From: Diogma glabrata
Lineage: Eukaryota; Arthropoda; Insecta; Diptera; Cylindrotomidae
Reading direction: 5' to 3'
Length of the DNA stretch: 64,000 bases
Assembly: GCA_963693315.1 (NCBI GenBank)
Contig: OY856186.1
Location: 305,303,879 to 305,367,878 of the forward strand
The notes beneath the pieces are model-generated. The model saw only the letters and a program-made list of their open reading frames with translations. It searched no databases and was not told the DNA's origin. A program made the translations under genes and the position numbers. Shown here in pieces: positions 25,296 to 36,539 of the stretch (position 1 is its first letter; every line of letters starts with the position of its first letter).

Positions 25296-25334
25296 ATATT
25301 CGGGTACTCATTTTTCACAGGACGTTGTCCTGCT

Positions 25335-25344
25335 GGAAGGAGGG
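25335..25344 (+). promoter_or_regulatory. Polypurine tract of the gypsy element
   Basis: GGAAGGAGGG, three bases before the 3' LTR, the usual priming site for plus-strand synthesis. Confidence 0.8.
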
Positions 25345-25347
25345 TTA

Positions 25348-25722
25348 TGTAGGGACACCCTGTACCACCATGAGAATAAATCATTCCTTATATATCTGCA
25401 GTGCACTTTATTGTATGTATTGGTTGTTGAATTACAACCGGTTGCTTGCAGATATATAGGGAATGATTTAAAAGCAACATATAATTTTGTTAATAGTTAG
25501 TTGTTATTTGTTACTTAAGAAGACAACACTAAAATAGCTATATTGTTAAAACAAATATATTTCCTAAATTGTGCTTATATTGTTAAAACAAATAAATTCA
25601 TGAATTATTCATTTCTATTCATTTAAATAAATTCATAAATTGAATGTGCACTATTTAAGTCTTTCTATTTATTGGTGTAATAATCAATGTGGAACAGAAG
25701 ATCAGTAATCAGGTTTATTACA
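25348..25722 (+). repeat. 3' LTR of the gypsy element
   Basis: Matches the 5' LTR over all 375 bp on visual comparison, which implies very recent insertion or gene conversion. Confidence 0.95.
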
Positions 25723-25883
25723 TATTAACGATGATGCTGCAAAAATACCGAAACATATTGAAATATATTTTATATTTACTCAGCATGTCATGGAGCTTTT
25801 TAAAGTAGCAATTAAGAAATTGGAAAGCAATGAAACATCGCTGGTAAATGTTTTTAATATTATGACTAATTTAAATCAGAGGT
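25723..25883 (+). pseudogene. hAT/ZBED-like transposase, fragment 3 of 4
   Basis: In frame with fragment 2 if the gypsy element and one TATT are ignored. It contains FTQHVMELFKVAIKKLE and VNVFNIMTNLNQR, as in the middle of hAT transposases. The next codons are found only after the LINE, at 30589. Confidence 0.75.
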
Positions 25884-26346
25884 CCATAAGTCAGAAGACC
25901 ATATATATATATACATTATACAACATTCAAAGCGACAAGACGTGTTTGCATTTATTTGTGGTAATTGTAATATAAAGTTTATATTAAATTTATTTTTTCT
26001 GTGTTTCTAAATACTAACTAAGTTCTATTAAATTGTTGTTCATAACTAAGTTCAAAGTTTTTGTTACATTTTTGTTTAAGGCTAAAATAAAATAACACTA
26101 AAATCAATTTTTTAACTATAAATTTGAAAAAAAAACATATCAGGTTTTGATTAAATATATTAAAGTGATACTTTTACTGTAATTTAATCTGTTACGTAAT
26201 TTGCTGTTGTGTTATTTTCCGTATTTGTATTCACGATCAGTAAATTGGTGTTTTATATTTTCTGAATAAATTCAAAGTGTTTCACAAACATTATAATTAA
26301 GTTCAGTATCATAAATACGGTAGAGTTCAGTATAACTAATTACACT
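25884..26346 (+). other. LINE 5' untranslated region
   Basis: About 460 bp with no gene. It should contain the internal promoter, though I see no clear motif. The 61-codon frame at 25790-25975 straddles the hAT/LINE junction and is not a gene. Confidence 0.55.
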
Positions 26347-27168
26347 ATGGGTAGTGTAACTCGCTCCCCAGTCAAAACTCGCCATGGATCTTCTACTAAA
26401 GAAGAAGTGCAAGCTGATTCACTTCTGCCTAAAGAAATTAAACATTTTATGGCGGAAATTAACAATAAATTAAATGGTTTCAATGACATGACAGCTGAAA
26501 TTAAGCAGATGCACTCTACCCTAAACCAAATGAATTTTGATGTTCTACGTAATAAGGATGATATCGCTACTAACCCTAAAAACATTAAAGAGCTTATCGA
26601 TGACCAGAACGTTAATTCTGATAAATTTCTTGATTTGGAATGCAAGCTAGCTGGTCTGGTGGATAAATATACCATATCTGAGCGTTTAAAGAGATACTCT
26701 TGTATTGTTATCTCCAATCTGCCAGTTTATAATAATATATCTGACACTGAAATTGTTATCAGAGTTGGGAACATCCTGGATCTAGATCTTGTGAAGTGCA
26801 TCGTATTAGTCAGTAGATTTGCTGACAAATCTGGAAAAGGAACACCGACTTTATTGGTCCGTTTCACGGAGATTTCAATGAAGAATAAAATTTTATACAA
26901 CTATCATTCAATCAAATCTTCTTCAATAACTCTTCGTGATCTGAAGTTATCTGACCTAAACCTAAGAGTTTATCTCAATGATCACCTTAGCAAGGAAACC
27001 TATGATTTGTTCAACAAGGTTAAAGCTGAAACTAAGAAGCATCTTAATCTTTTTCGTAGTGTTACTATCCGTAATGGTAGGGTTGCTGTTAAAACCCATA
27101 ACGAAGATAAATATATCACACTGCTTTCATTCAACGATCTCCTTAAACTCATTAATGAATCTATTTAA
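26347..27168 (+). CDS. LINE ORF1 protein
   Basis: A 273-residue intact frame with a basic Ser/Thr-rich start (MGSVTRSPVKTRHGSS). A coiled-coil-like region with regular hydrophobic spacing spans roughly residues 30-110. It is followed by an RRM-like part with RYSCIVISNLPVYNNISD and TPTLLVRFTEISMKNKIL, and a C-terminal domain. This arrangement matches coiled-coil/RRM-type ORF1 proteins of CR1 and Jockey-group LINEs, which trimerise and coat element RNA. No zinc knuckle is visible. It lies 329 bases before ORF2, with a T-rich non-coding spacer between. Confidence 0.8.
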   Translation: MGSVTRSPVKTRHGSSTKEEVQADSLLPKEIKHFMAEINNKLNGFNDMTAEIKQMHSTLNQMNFDVLRNKDDIATNPKNIKELIDDQNVNSDKFLDLECKLAGLVDKYTISERLKRYSCIVISNLPVYNNISDTEIVIRVGNILDLDLVKCIVLVSRFADKSGKGTPTLLVRFTEISMKNKILYNYHSIKSSSITLRDLKLSDLNLRVYLNDHLSKETYDLFNKVKAETKKHLNLFRSVTIRNGRVAVKTHNEDKYITLLSFNDLLKLINESI

Positions 27169-27497
27169 CATTTGTTTACAACTTATCATATGTATTACCG
27201 TATTGCTTTTGTTGTTGTTCTTATTTTTAATATTATTAATTGCTTTTTTTTATGAAATTTCGTTAAATTTTTCTTTTTATTTAGGTAGTGATTTAAAATT
27301 AAATTTGTTGTTTTTTTCATATAAGTTAGGTTTATATTTCGTTTACGATAAGATTGCTTTGCTTTCAATGTATTTATTTTTTGCTATTTTACGGATTGTT
27401 TTTGTGGGGGGTTTTTCATTTTTGATTAGATCATTATTGTATTTTTTACTATTTTCCTGTTTTTCGTTTCTTTTGAGTATGCTGTACGGATCCTTTT
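27169..27497 (+). other. Spacer between LINE ORFs
   Basis: T-rich. The hydrophobic frame over it (26978-27511) is a product of base composition, not a membrane protein. Confidence 0.6.
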
Positions 27498-30353
27498 ATG
27501 AGCTCCTCTAATCATATTGTCGATGAAGCCATGCAGGAAATAATTCATCCTGTAGCAGGGATAATTAATAGAATCCTTAAATGTTCAAAATACTCTCTTT
27601 TGATGGCTCATATCAATGCTCGTAGTATCCCGGCCCATTTTGATGAATTAAGCATGTTTCTCCGTACTTCTAATCTTCATATTCTTGGTATAACTGAAAC
27701 TTGGCTAAGTCCTAAGAATACCCTTTCCTCTATTAATATTCAGGGATTCAAACTGTTGCGTAATGATAGATTAAAGATCGGAGGTGGGGTGGCATTATAC
27801 ATAAAATCCAATTTTAAATCAAAAATAATTGCGAGATCGTCCCTAGTTAAAGTCGAACACTTATTAGTTGAACTCTCTCTATCTGGGGGAAAAATATTGA
27901 TAGGTGTTTTTTATAACCCTCCACCGACATCAGTTTCTGATGTTAACGCAATTGAGGAAATACTGAATTCTGTAATACATGAGTACAAGCATATTATTTA
28001 AATGGGTGATTTTAATTTTAACCTAAATGCTTCCCCTTTATCCCACATTACGTCGAATTTTGCTGACCTACTATCGTCATTGTCCCTGTTCATTATTCCA
28101 TCAAATCCTACTCGTTTAGATTCGCTGCTAGACATATTTTTTATTCACTCCGCGGATATGGCGAGAGTTTCAAACTTCGGGCAAACCTCAACAGGAATTT
28201 CGGATCATGACATTATTTTTTTTGCCTTTAATTATCGAGTCCCCACCCCTTCTAACGTTTATATTCATGTTCGTGACATTACACAAATTAAGTTGTTGGA
28301 GTTGAACAGAGATCTTGAGTTGCTGGATTGGCATCTAATTTACGAAACAGTTGATCCAAACGACAAACTACGTATATTTAATTCCCACATCTCTGAGCTG
28401 TATAACTTGCATGTACCTGGTAAAAAAGTTCTTTTGCGAAATCCTAGTACCCCATGGATGAAACCTCATATACTTGCTGCTATTGAAATGAGAGATGCTG
28501 CGTTTAAAATCTATATTAAATCTAAATCGGCTGAGGATCGTAAAATTTTCTCTAGATTACGCAACAAGGTTACACTGTTAATTAAAACTTCTAAACGTGA
28601 TTATTATAATTCCATGCTCAAAATCGATCTACCATCCAGGAAATTTTGGCAGAACTTAAATAAATTGGGCTACTCTTCCAAAGAACGTAATGAGCAGACT
28701 GACATTCGGCCTAATGATTTTAATAAACACTTCACCGCTATCATACAAAATCCCATCGTTTTGCCACTACCTTATCGCGATTTCACATTTCAGACAACTT
28801 TCTCATTTATTCCTTTTTCACTTGATGAAATTGTGCTGGCTTTTTCTAAAATTCAATCTGATGCCGTTGGTAGCGATGAAATCCCACTAAAATTTCTTAA
28901 AATACTTCTTCCAAATATTCTTCAACATGTTCCTCATATTTTCAACCATTTTGTTTATTCTTCCCTATTTCCTGATCTTTGGAAAATGGCTATAGTTGTG
29001 CCCATCCCCAAAATATCTCAGCCAATCTTGGTCAGCGATTTTAGACCCATTAGTATCTTACCAGCACTCTCTAAGGTATTCGAAATGCTTCTAAAGGCTC
29101 AAATGTCGTTATACTTAAATCAAAATGATCTACTGGATCCTTTTCAATCAGGGTTTAGAAGTGGCCACAGCACCATAACAGCACTAACAAAAGTAGTAAA
29201 CTCGATTGCAACGCAAATTGATATAGGTAACTTTTCATTACTCACTTTACTTGATTTCAGTCATGCTTTTGAAACTATTGGGCATACGTGTCTTGTACAA
29301 AAGCTTAAACTTTTCTTTGGCTTTTCTGATCAGGCTGCCCGGCTTATATTTTCATATCTTACTGAGAGAACCCAAAAAGTTAAAAGTTCTGATTGCTTCT
29401 CCACTGCCTTACCTTTGAATTCGGGGGTTCCTCAAGGGTCTATTTTGGGCCCCTTACTTTTCTCTCTCTATCTGATAGATCTTCCAGGGCACCTTGTACA
29501 CTCTAAGTATCATCTATACGCTGACGATTTTCAAATTTATATTTTTGGATCCAAATATCACATTGAACGTACCTTTGAGCTGCTTAATCAGGATCTTTCT
29601 GCTATTTCTGACTGGGTTGTGAAAAATGGATTACAGCTTAATGTTAAGAAAACTCAGTCTTTACTTATTAGTCGTCCTTCTATTCGCTCAATTATTCCTG
29701 CTCTGTATTTAAACAACCAACGCCTTGAATTGCATGATAAGGTCCGGAACTTGGGTGTTATCTTCAAAAAGAATCTTGACTGGAATGACCATATTACTAG
29801 TGTCTGCAACAAGGTTCAGTATACACTACATAGGTTAAGAACCTTGAAATTCTACACTCCACTAGAGCTTCGCATTTTCCTAATTAAATCTCTAGTTATG
29901 CCGCATTTTTTGAATGGCGATATTTTATTTTATAATATGGGTTATGAAAATGAAAGAAAAATTAGACTGGCTTTTAACTCTTGTATTAGATACATATACG
30001 ATCTTCGATATTATGACCATGTTTCGCCGTATATTAAAACAATTTTGGGAATGGATTTGATGTTTTATTACTTTTTCCGTGTAGTCTTGTTTATTTTTAA
30101 AATAATACACTATCAGCATCCTTCATATTTGTATTCTCTAATCATTTTTGCTTCTTCGCCTCGCACCAAGAACCTGATATTGCCTATGTGTCGCACTAAC
30201 CTTATAAAAAGTACAACTTTCGTGCATGGTTTCAAACTTTGGAATAAACTACCGATAAATATTAAAACATTGGAAAGTACAGCGCACTTCAAAAGAAACT
30301 GTTTGTTTTATTTTAAAAGCTTAAGAATTACTCCCAAACAGTATAATCCGTAA
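27498..30353 (+). pseudogene. LINE ORF2: endonuclease and reverse transcriptase, one nonsense codon
   Basis: One frame of about 950 codons interrupted by TAA at 27999-28001, just before MGDFNFNL. The AP-like endonuclease has LMAHINARSIPAHFDEL, ILGITETWLS, GGGVALYIK, GDFN and GISDHDIIFF. The reverse transcriptase has DFRPISILPALSKVFE, QSGFRSGHSTITALTK, LTLLDFSHAFETIGH, GVPQGSILGPLLFSLYLIDL and the catalytic HLYADDFQIY. The C-terminal segment with FVHGFKLWNKLP is typical of CR1/Jockey elements. The enzyme nicks target DNA and primes reverse transcription there. Motif A reads DFSHAFE where DFSKAFD is usual. The stop is one base from a sense codon. Confidence 0.9.
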
Positions 30354-30579
30354 AAATTCCCACCTCATTTTAATTTAATGTCAATTCATATTTGTTTAAT
30401 TTTAATTTTTATAAGCTTTAGTATTGTTAGTTTTTAGCTCTTTGTTATTATTTTTGAATTTTGTTTTTTTTGTCTTGCCTCTATATTATTATTAAACTAG
30501 GCAATGTAAGCATTGAGAAGACTTCGTGTCTTATTTACATTGTGTAAAATAAATAAATAAATAAAATAAATAAAGTTAC
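30354..30579 (+). other. LINE 3' untranslated region and (TAAA)n tail
   Basis: T-rich 3' region with a short GC-containing segment (CATTGAGAAGACTTCGTGTC) that could form a stem-loop with flanking TTACATTG. It ends in AAATAAATAAATAAAA-type repeats. Confidence 0.7.
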
Positions 30580-30588
30580 AAATCAGGT

Positions 30589-31120
30589 ACGATGAAAATT
30601 TTTTTGGCTACCAAGTTAACCTCCATTTTAAAAACTCTCAAGAATATGCAAGGATGACAAAGGATTTTAAATTATTTTATACTTCCGCAATTGAATATTT
30701 GCAAAAAAGGTTTACTATTGAAAAAGATTCAATATATAGATTATCCAGTTTTTGTTTTTTAAATGATTTATGCCCAAAATACGAAGACTTTATTGAATTA
30801 GTCTATTATTTAGAGTTAAAAGAAAAACTAAAACTAAATATGGATGAGCTTTTCGAAGAGGTGTTGGTAATTCGTACCAATTTTGAAAAAAATAGCCAAT
30901 TCTGAATTATTTAAGGAATCTACAAGTACAAACAAAAAAAGGCATTGCATTTTAAAAGATATTCAATTTGTGAACGTTTTCAAAGTTGTGTCTTATATCT
31001 TATCTATTCCTGGGACATCTGCATATTGCGAGAGAATTTTTAGTGTTATGCACACTAAATGGCGTGACGATTGAAATCGTTGTTCAACCGACTTCAAAAA
31101 TAAAAGCATAAACTAAAAAA
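30589..31120 (+). pseudogene. hAT/ZBED-like transposase, fragment 4 of 4 (C-terminus)
   Basis: Continues from fragment 3 with ENFFGYQVNLHF, then TKDFKLFYTSAIEYLQKRF. After a frameshift near 30890 comes the hAT dimerisation domain, with SYILSIPGTSAYCERIFSVM and TKWRDD. A TGA follows where Arg is expected, so the tail is lost. Frameshifts at about 30650 and 30890 and the stop show it is dead. hAT transposases dimerise through this domain to cut element ends. Confidence 0.85.
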
Positions 31121-31361
31121 CTTCATGTCATTTTTATTTTGTTGTGATAGAAAGATCTCTTATAATGTATTTTACGCACAAACGAATCGTAAAACACATT
31201 TTACATCCTAGTTATCGTGGCTGAAAGTTGAACTTTACATCCGAAAAATAATATCCCGTTGCTATATGAAATATTATTATATTTTTCTACTTTATCACCC
31301 GTAAAATAATCAACCGTAAAATATTCATAAAATTAGAACAATAGTACATTATTTTATTAGG

Positions 31362-31437
31362 AGCTAAAGTGATACTTTTTGTGTTGAGTCTATAGTTTAA
31401 CAATTATAGACGAAACACAAAAAGTCACTTTAGCTCC
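31362..31437. repeat. Palindrome, about 30-bp arms
   Basis: GGAGCTAAAGTGATACTTTT to TATAG pairs with CTATA to AAAGTCACTTTAGCTCC, with small indels. Probably a minimal MITE. Confidence 0.8.
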
Positions 31438-31941
31438 GAATTAAATACACTATTTTTTCGGCAAACGTTTAAATTTTTTATAAATATCAAATTAATACAT
31501 CAAACTTTTTATAAATATGAATTTGTATCGTCATAATTACTTCCAAAAAAGAGAAAAAAACATTTAAATTTGTATGAATAAAATTTTTTTATCAAAGCAG
31601 CCTTTTCAAAATTTCATAATATGAGAATCAACTTATTTTTTGCTGTCATAGTTATACAATATGTTTGAAAAAATAACAAACTAACAAATAACAAATGCTA
31701 TTTTACAGCCTCCGTAATATAAAATAAAAATGGCGTTACTTTTGCTGTCGCTAGACATTACTTTTGCTGTCAGGCTAAAAAGTAAGACTTTAGCTAAGTC
31801 CCTAGCGGCAGTAAAGTTAAACTTTACAGCCGTTTGCCGAAAAACAAATTAATTATTGTATGAAGTTTATAGAGAAAATCATGGCATGTTTAGCATAATT
31901 TTCAAAATGTCCAGTGCGTAAAACGTTACGTTATACACTCA

Positions 31942-32010
31942 GGCTGAAAGGAAGATTACTTCGCGTCGGGCTTCAATATGAACCGCTGGCGTAATCTTCT
32001 ACTTTCAGCC
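31942..32010. repeat. Palindrome with CpG-rich core
   Basis: GGCTGAAAGGAAGATTAC pairs with GTAATCTTCTACTTTCAGCC around a core containing TTCGCGTCGGGC and CCGCTGGCG. Confidence 0.75.
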
Positions 32011-32128
32011 CTCGATATGTAAATAACTATTAATGCAAGGAAAGGTGAAAAATTACAAATAAATTATATCGCAATATATTTTTATTTTTTTTATGCTAAT
32101 TAGCTATTATAGTAGTTTATGTAACAAG

Positions 32129-32243
32129 TACGCAAAATATGGTTTTAGCGGACGGATCGTAATGTTACGATTCGTCCGCTAAAGGCGAGGCGCTAGCCGA
32201 GTCCGTAATATGAAGATGAGTCTGCTAAAGCCATTTGCGTACG
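32129..32243. repeat. Nested palindrome with CpG-rich core
   Basis: Outer arms GTACGCAAAATATGG and CCATTTGCGTAC. Inside is a second hairpin at 32146-32181, TAGCGGACGGATCGTAA against TTACGATTCGTCCGCTA (one mismatch, 2-nt loop). It is followed by GGCGAGGCGCTAGCCGAG. Confidence 0.8.
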
Positions 32244-33135
32244 TGTTGCATACAACGTTTTTTAGTATTAGCTCTTTGGACTTTTTTTTTTCTAATTTAT
32301 TGCCTGATTTGTATTCTTGCGTACCTAAAAATTTGATTTTTGAACAAAACTTATCAAAGCAATTGTGATTATAATTTGAAAATATGTAATTATAATAAAA
32401 AATGAAAACAAATTTTGAATCCGCTAAAGTGTTGTCATAACGACTTTAAGTACTAGGCCGCTAAAATACAATTTTGCGGACTCTAAACAGTTCTAAAAGT
32501 ATATTTATTATTTAATGATTTAAGTTTATGTTTTTGATTTGGCTTATGAAAATCTTTATACTTTGTTAATTTAATTTTAATTGCTTATTATTTTTTATTG
32601 ATTAAATAAAATAAAGTACCTAAATAAAATGGATTATAACTTAACAAATTGTGGACACAAATTTATTGATCCCAAATTGTTAATATGTATCGTTTTTTTT
32701 GTATAGAAAATTTTTAATTTTTCTAGCCTGTCCTTTTTCCAGCTTTTGGAAAGTTGGGAACCCTATACATGGGTCAGTACCTCTGGGTCTCTGGTCGTTG
32801 TGAGCCAAATTGTGTAACAGCCAGATCCATTGCCCAGGACGCTTCGAAGAACCCAACGTAACTGGGCCAAAATAAACACTTTAAAAAAATGAATGTATTT
32901 AAAGATTTGAAATGAATGTAATTAAAGTTTTGAAATAATCTATAAACTCTACTAATTAAATATACCTCTATTGTGTTTAGTGTGCATTTTTATCAGTGTC
33001 CATCCTATGAACGGATGTGACATTGATATTACAAAACAATTTGGCGTCTCGTAAAATAGCGAGGCGTCATGTAAAAAAATCTACACTTAAAATAAAATTT
33101 AAACAAGCTGTCATAAGCCAGTTATACAAATCATT

Positions 33136-33790
33136 TTGAGTGTGTTTTTTTTTCTATATCGGAGAGATCGGAGCGATAAAAGAAAATCTGTATCAGATAT
33201 ATCATATAATTCTTTCTTCCGATAGTTAACTGTCAGATATAAAATGAACCGCTGAGTAGAAAAAGGATAATATTCCAAAAAATGGAATATTTTTCTTTAT
33301 ACGCTCATTAAACGAATTCGAAATTCAACTACAAAATAGCTATCTCAGTTTATTTTTCGTATTTTTGGAAATTAGAGGGGGAAATACGAAAAATAAACTG
33401 AGATAGCTATTTTGTAGTTGAATGTCGAATTCGTTTAATGAGCGTATAAAGAATAATATTCCATTTTTTGGAATATTACCCTTTTTCTACTCAGCCGTTC
33501 AAATATATTCTCTGAGTTTTTCCGCCAAAGAAAGTAAAAAAAAATTATTAAATAAATTTAAATTTTATTAAATAATTTACTTAAATTTGTTTTTAATCGA
33601 AACTTTACCTACAGTTTTTTAAATTTATCCTTTAAATGATGACTTCCAGTCGGTAAAAAAAAATATCTGTAAATATCTGTAAAAGTTTTCAGAGAGAAAA
33701 TATATTATCTGAGATATATACGAAAATGAAAAAAAAACACGGAACAGATATATCAGATATATCTGAGAATGCAAAAAACACAAATAAATT
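33136..33790. mobile_element. Possible inverted-repeat element carrying a nested palindrome
   Basis: Loose terminal symmetry: GTGTGTTTTTTTTTCTATA and ATCTGTATCAGATATATC on the left, CAGATATATCAGATATATC and TTTTTTGCATTCTCAG-like complements on the right. The 33251-33495 palindrome lies within. Ends are uncertain. Confidence 0.4.
33251..33495. mobile_element. Foldback MITE with 114-bp arms
   Basis: Arms 33251-33364 and 33382-33495 are near-perfect complements, beginning GCTGAGTAGAAAAAGG and including GGAATATT, ACGCTCATTAAACGAATTC and AGCTATCTCAGTTTATTTTT. The spacer is only 17 bp. Such near-identity implies recent origin or gene conversion. Confidence 0.9.
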
Positions 33791-33799
33791 TTTTGACGT

Positions 33800-34236
33800 T
33801 TAAAATATCTTTAAAATATTCGAAACTTCTTGGATACAGGTTCCGAAACTACTTGTAACACTTTCCGCCTTTTAATTTTTTTGGCATCGGTGACCACGCG
33901 AGATCCCTCATCTTCGACATCGGTCACATCACAATGCTGTTCAATAAGTGTAAATTCATTACTTTTTTTGACTCGATGTTTAGGGTTATACCTTTACACT
34001 TGGCTGTCTCATGTCTCGCAAATTCGGTTATATACGCATTTTGTCCGTAGCCCGATAGTTCGTTTGTTAAATCTCCGATAAAATTTCCTGTCTAAATGTT
34101 AGATGATGCTTCTATAAAAATTATCGAGTCAGTATCACAGTACAAGAGTTTTGCTTGCACTTTTGTCAACTCATTGTACAATTTTATTCGTGCGTTAGCT
34201 GTCGTAAATACCCAATGGATAATGAAACATATTTCA
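33800..34236 (-). pseudogene. Polinton/Maverick DNA polymerase B, C-terminal palm fragment
   Basis: Read on the minus strand from 34236: FTTANARIKLYNEL, then LLYCDTDSIIFIEA, holding the polymerase motif C Asp-Thr-Asp-Ser, and NELSGYGQNAYITEF. After a frameshift come a Lys-rich segment with KKIKRRKVL and VSEPVSKKF near 33830. This is the end of the palm and the C-terminal part of protein-primed family B polymerases of Polintons. One in-frame stop follows IEASSNI. It continues the fragment at 37203-38149 once the LTR between them is ignored. Nothing is left of the usual C-terminal tail. Confidence 0.85.
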
Positions 34237-34730
34237 GAGGTTGTTAACGACCGGAACGATCATGCTAAAAATAAATAAATAACATTATTCTATAACAAAT
34301 TCCAAACCTCAAAAAATCGTTCCTCCGTTAAGTAAATTTCTTTTTTAACGACTGTCATAGAAAATAATGTTTTCTATCTATCATTTTAAAACAGAAAGTT
34401 GGCTTTTGCTGTTTAGCGTGCATTTTTTAATTTTTTCTGCTCTAATGCAGAAAGTAAGACAAAAGACATAATAGACAAAGACATAATATTAAATAATTTA
34501 TAACATATTATGAATTATTTTTTATTTAAAAATAGATAATTTATTAATTTAAATTTTTAGCTTGACGTTCGTTCGATATGTTTTTTAAACAAAAACTAAA
34601 TAATATAAATGCCTCCTTAGCAACGCATATCTTACTTAAAAAAATATTGTTTTTTAAAAATTAAAATTATGATTTAAGCTTTTTTAATAATAAACAAATA
34701 TGTCGGCAGTCGTTAAAAAAATAGTATGTA

Positions 34731-35282
34731 TACTTTGAGCAGAAAGTAACATTGCTGCTCTGACATGATTGCTGGTTTCGGCTACGCCTCAACCACACTG
34801 AAAAAAAATTGAAGATCATGACAACCTCGTATCGAAGTTGGTAGTTTATTATTCATGCAAAGAAAAATTATTTGCAAACAATTTCACTGTGATTGGGACA
34901 ACTACACGATAACATTTTCCTAACAAAAAAATGAGGTTTATTTAAAATATAAAGTGTTATATCCAATATAACAGTAGTTGAATAAAGATAATAGCTATTT
35001 CCCTGAAAAAAAATTTCTTTGGCCTTATATCATGAATTTTTCATTTTAAAGTTTAAGTATTTGAGATTAATTGAACTATATTTTATTTTCACATAAATAT
35101 TTCATGTGATTGTCTCAACTTCATCGATTAATAATTATAGAGTTGTTGAAGCAATTTCATAGTTTGATTCGCCATATGTGACCGCACGGTGAGGTTGAGA
35201 CAGTTGCATTTCGATTGGAAATAGGACATGTTTTTTTCAGTGCAGCAACTTTCATGCACGAGCAGCAATGTCGTACTTTCTG
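34731..35282. repeat. CpG-core palindrome interrupted by a MITE
   Basis: GAGCAGAAAGTAACATTGCT on the left pairs with AGCAATGTCGTACTTTCTGC on the right, although 450 bases separate the halves. Removing 34796-35242 restores a small palindrome with a GGTTTCGGCTACGCC core like the others in this window. Confidence 0.75.
34796..35242. mobile_element. CACTGAAAAAAA-ended MITE
   Basis: Begins CACTGAAAAAAAATT and ends TTTTTTTCAGTG, 447 bp, non-coding, with CA on both sides. The terminal type matches Tc1/mariner-like MITEs of flies. It sits in the middle of an older palindrome. Confidence 0.7.
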
Positions 35283-36539
35283 CTCTTAATATACAATGTA
35301 CTATTAAACAATGATGATCATCGAAAATTCCTAAAATGAAATAAATAATCCATTAGAAATTATTATACATGATATAATAGTGTAAATATGATAACTTACT
35401 TATATATAAGTACATTTTGTTAATTGTATCTTGCTAACCAAAACAAGATAATGAACTGTCATCGACAGTCTTTTGGGACTTATCATTCGATCAATCGATG
35501 ATGAGCTGAAAAGGAAATCAAAATAATTAATATTTGAATTAGAACTGTAAAATTGTAATCTAATAATTTAACTATTATACTAAACATAATATACTTAACT
35601 TTATCACAAAACAAAAACAAAGTATGTGTCACTTTGACATGTCATGACATTAAAGCAGTTTTATGTGGCTGCAGTCAGTACGTTACTCATGATTGTTTCT
35701 GTTATACCACAATTTTCATTCCAAAGGTTGGTAATTGTGTTGTAGAACAGACGGGTTTTATTTGTTTTAATCATATAAATAAGAATGTATTTCGAGAAGA
35801 TAAGGATTCCACATTTTGTTTTTGGTAAATAAAGTTGTTCTAAAATTAATATAGTGATTGTTGAAGTTCAAATGTTGTAATTGAGTCACATTGTCATTTT
35901 TTTTAAAGATAGTAAGTTTGATGAAGGAGTTATTGTTTAACCTCACTTCTAATTAGTTCTTAAAGTAAAGTTCTTTTCATTATGACGAGTGCAGTTTTAC
36001 ATTGTTGTTTTTGTAAATGAAAATACTAGTTCATGTCCAGTCTAACAGTAAAATTATTATTGTGCAAATTTCGCCAAAATGGCAGTTTTTTAGAAGATAG
36101 AGATGTTACTTTGTTTGGTCGTGTTCATTAATTGTGTAACATTGTTCAATATTACTTTACATATAGTAGTAATTCATCATAATCACTTATTCAACCGTTT
36201 TATAGCAAGTTTTGTTTCATCCCGTCAGATTGTGTGGGAGATTATTCAACGGTTTGCTACATGGCTGGTGTTATATATATTTTTATATGTGTATTAATGA
36301 TTTCTTTTGTTTTATGCAATTCATCGTACGCTTGACCTTGAGACGCCGCCATAACGTTCCTGTCTATAATACCGTTGTGCTCACCTGCCGTTTGGAAGGA
36401 AGAAATGCGTCATCAGGACCAATATTACTATATATTACAATTTCAAATATTGATGACAAAACTCCAACAATGGAATCTTGAATTCAACATTCCTGGATCA
36501 TCAACAAATGTTATTAGTTGCTGTGTACTTCAATCTGTT

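Larger units (their letters stand above)
20076..25722 (+). mobile_element. Ty3/gypsy retrotransposon, CsRn1-type
   Basis: Two 375-bp LTRs appear identical by eye, flanked by TATT (20072-20075 and 25723-25726). The primer site matches tRNA-Trp and Gag has a Cys-His-Cys-Cys zinc motif, both typical of the CsRn1/Kabuki clade. Gene order is Gag, protease, RT, RNase H, integrase. Length is 5647 bp. Several indels interrupt the frames even though the LTRs look newly copied. It is the youngest insertion in this nest. Confidence 0.95.
25884..30579 (+). mobile_element. CR1/Jockey-type LINE, nearly full length
   Basis: A 4.7-kb non-LTR retrotransposon with a 5' leader, ORF1, ORF2 and a (TAAA)n-like tail at 30545-30574. 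The flanks AAATCAGAGGT (25873-25883) and AAATCAGGT (30580-30588) are a target duplication with a 2-base loss on the right. Taking the left copy, the hAT reading frame runs on exactly across the site. Only one in-frame stop in ORF2 was found. Confidence 0.9.
31121..33250. other. No gene; cluster of palindromic mini-elements
   Basis: AT-rich sequence with at least three discrete palindromes (listed) and further related blocks, for example CTTTTGCTGTCGCTAGAC and CCCTAGCGGCAGTAAAG at 31740-31830 and GCCGCTAAAATACA at 32460. No reading frame of interest. Confidence 0.6.

Noticed and set aside
26978..27511. Hydrophobic 177-codon ORF that looks like a membrane protein
   Set aside because: It overlaps ORF1 in another frame and the T-rich LINE spacer; hydrophobicity comes from T-rich codons.
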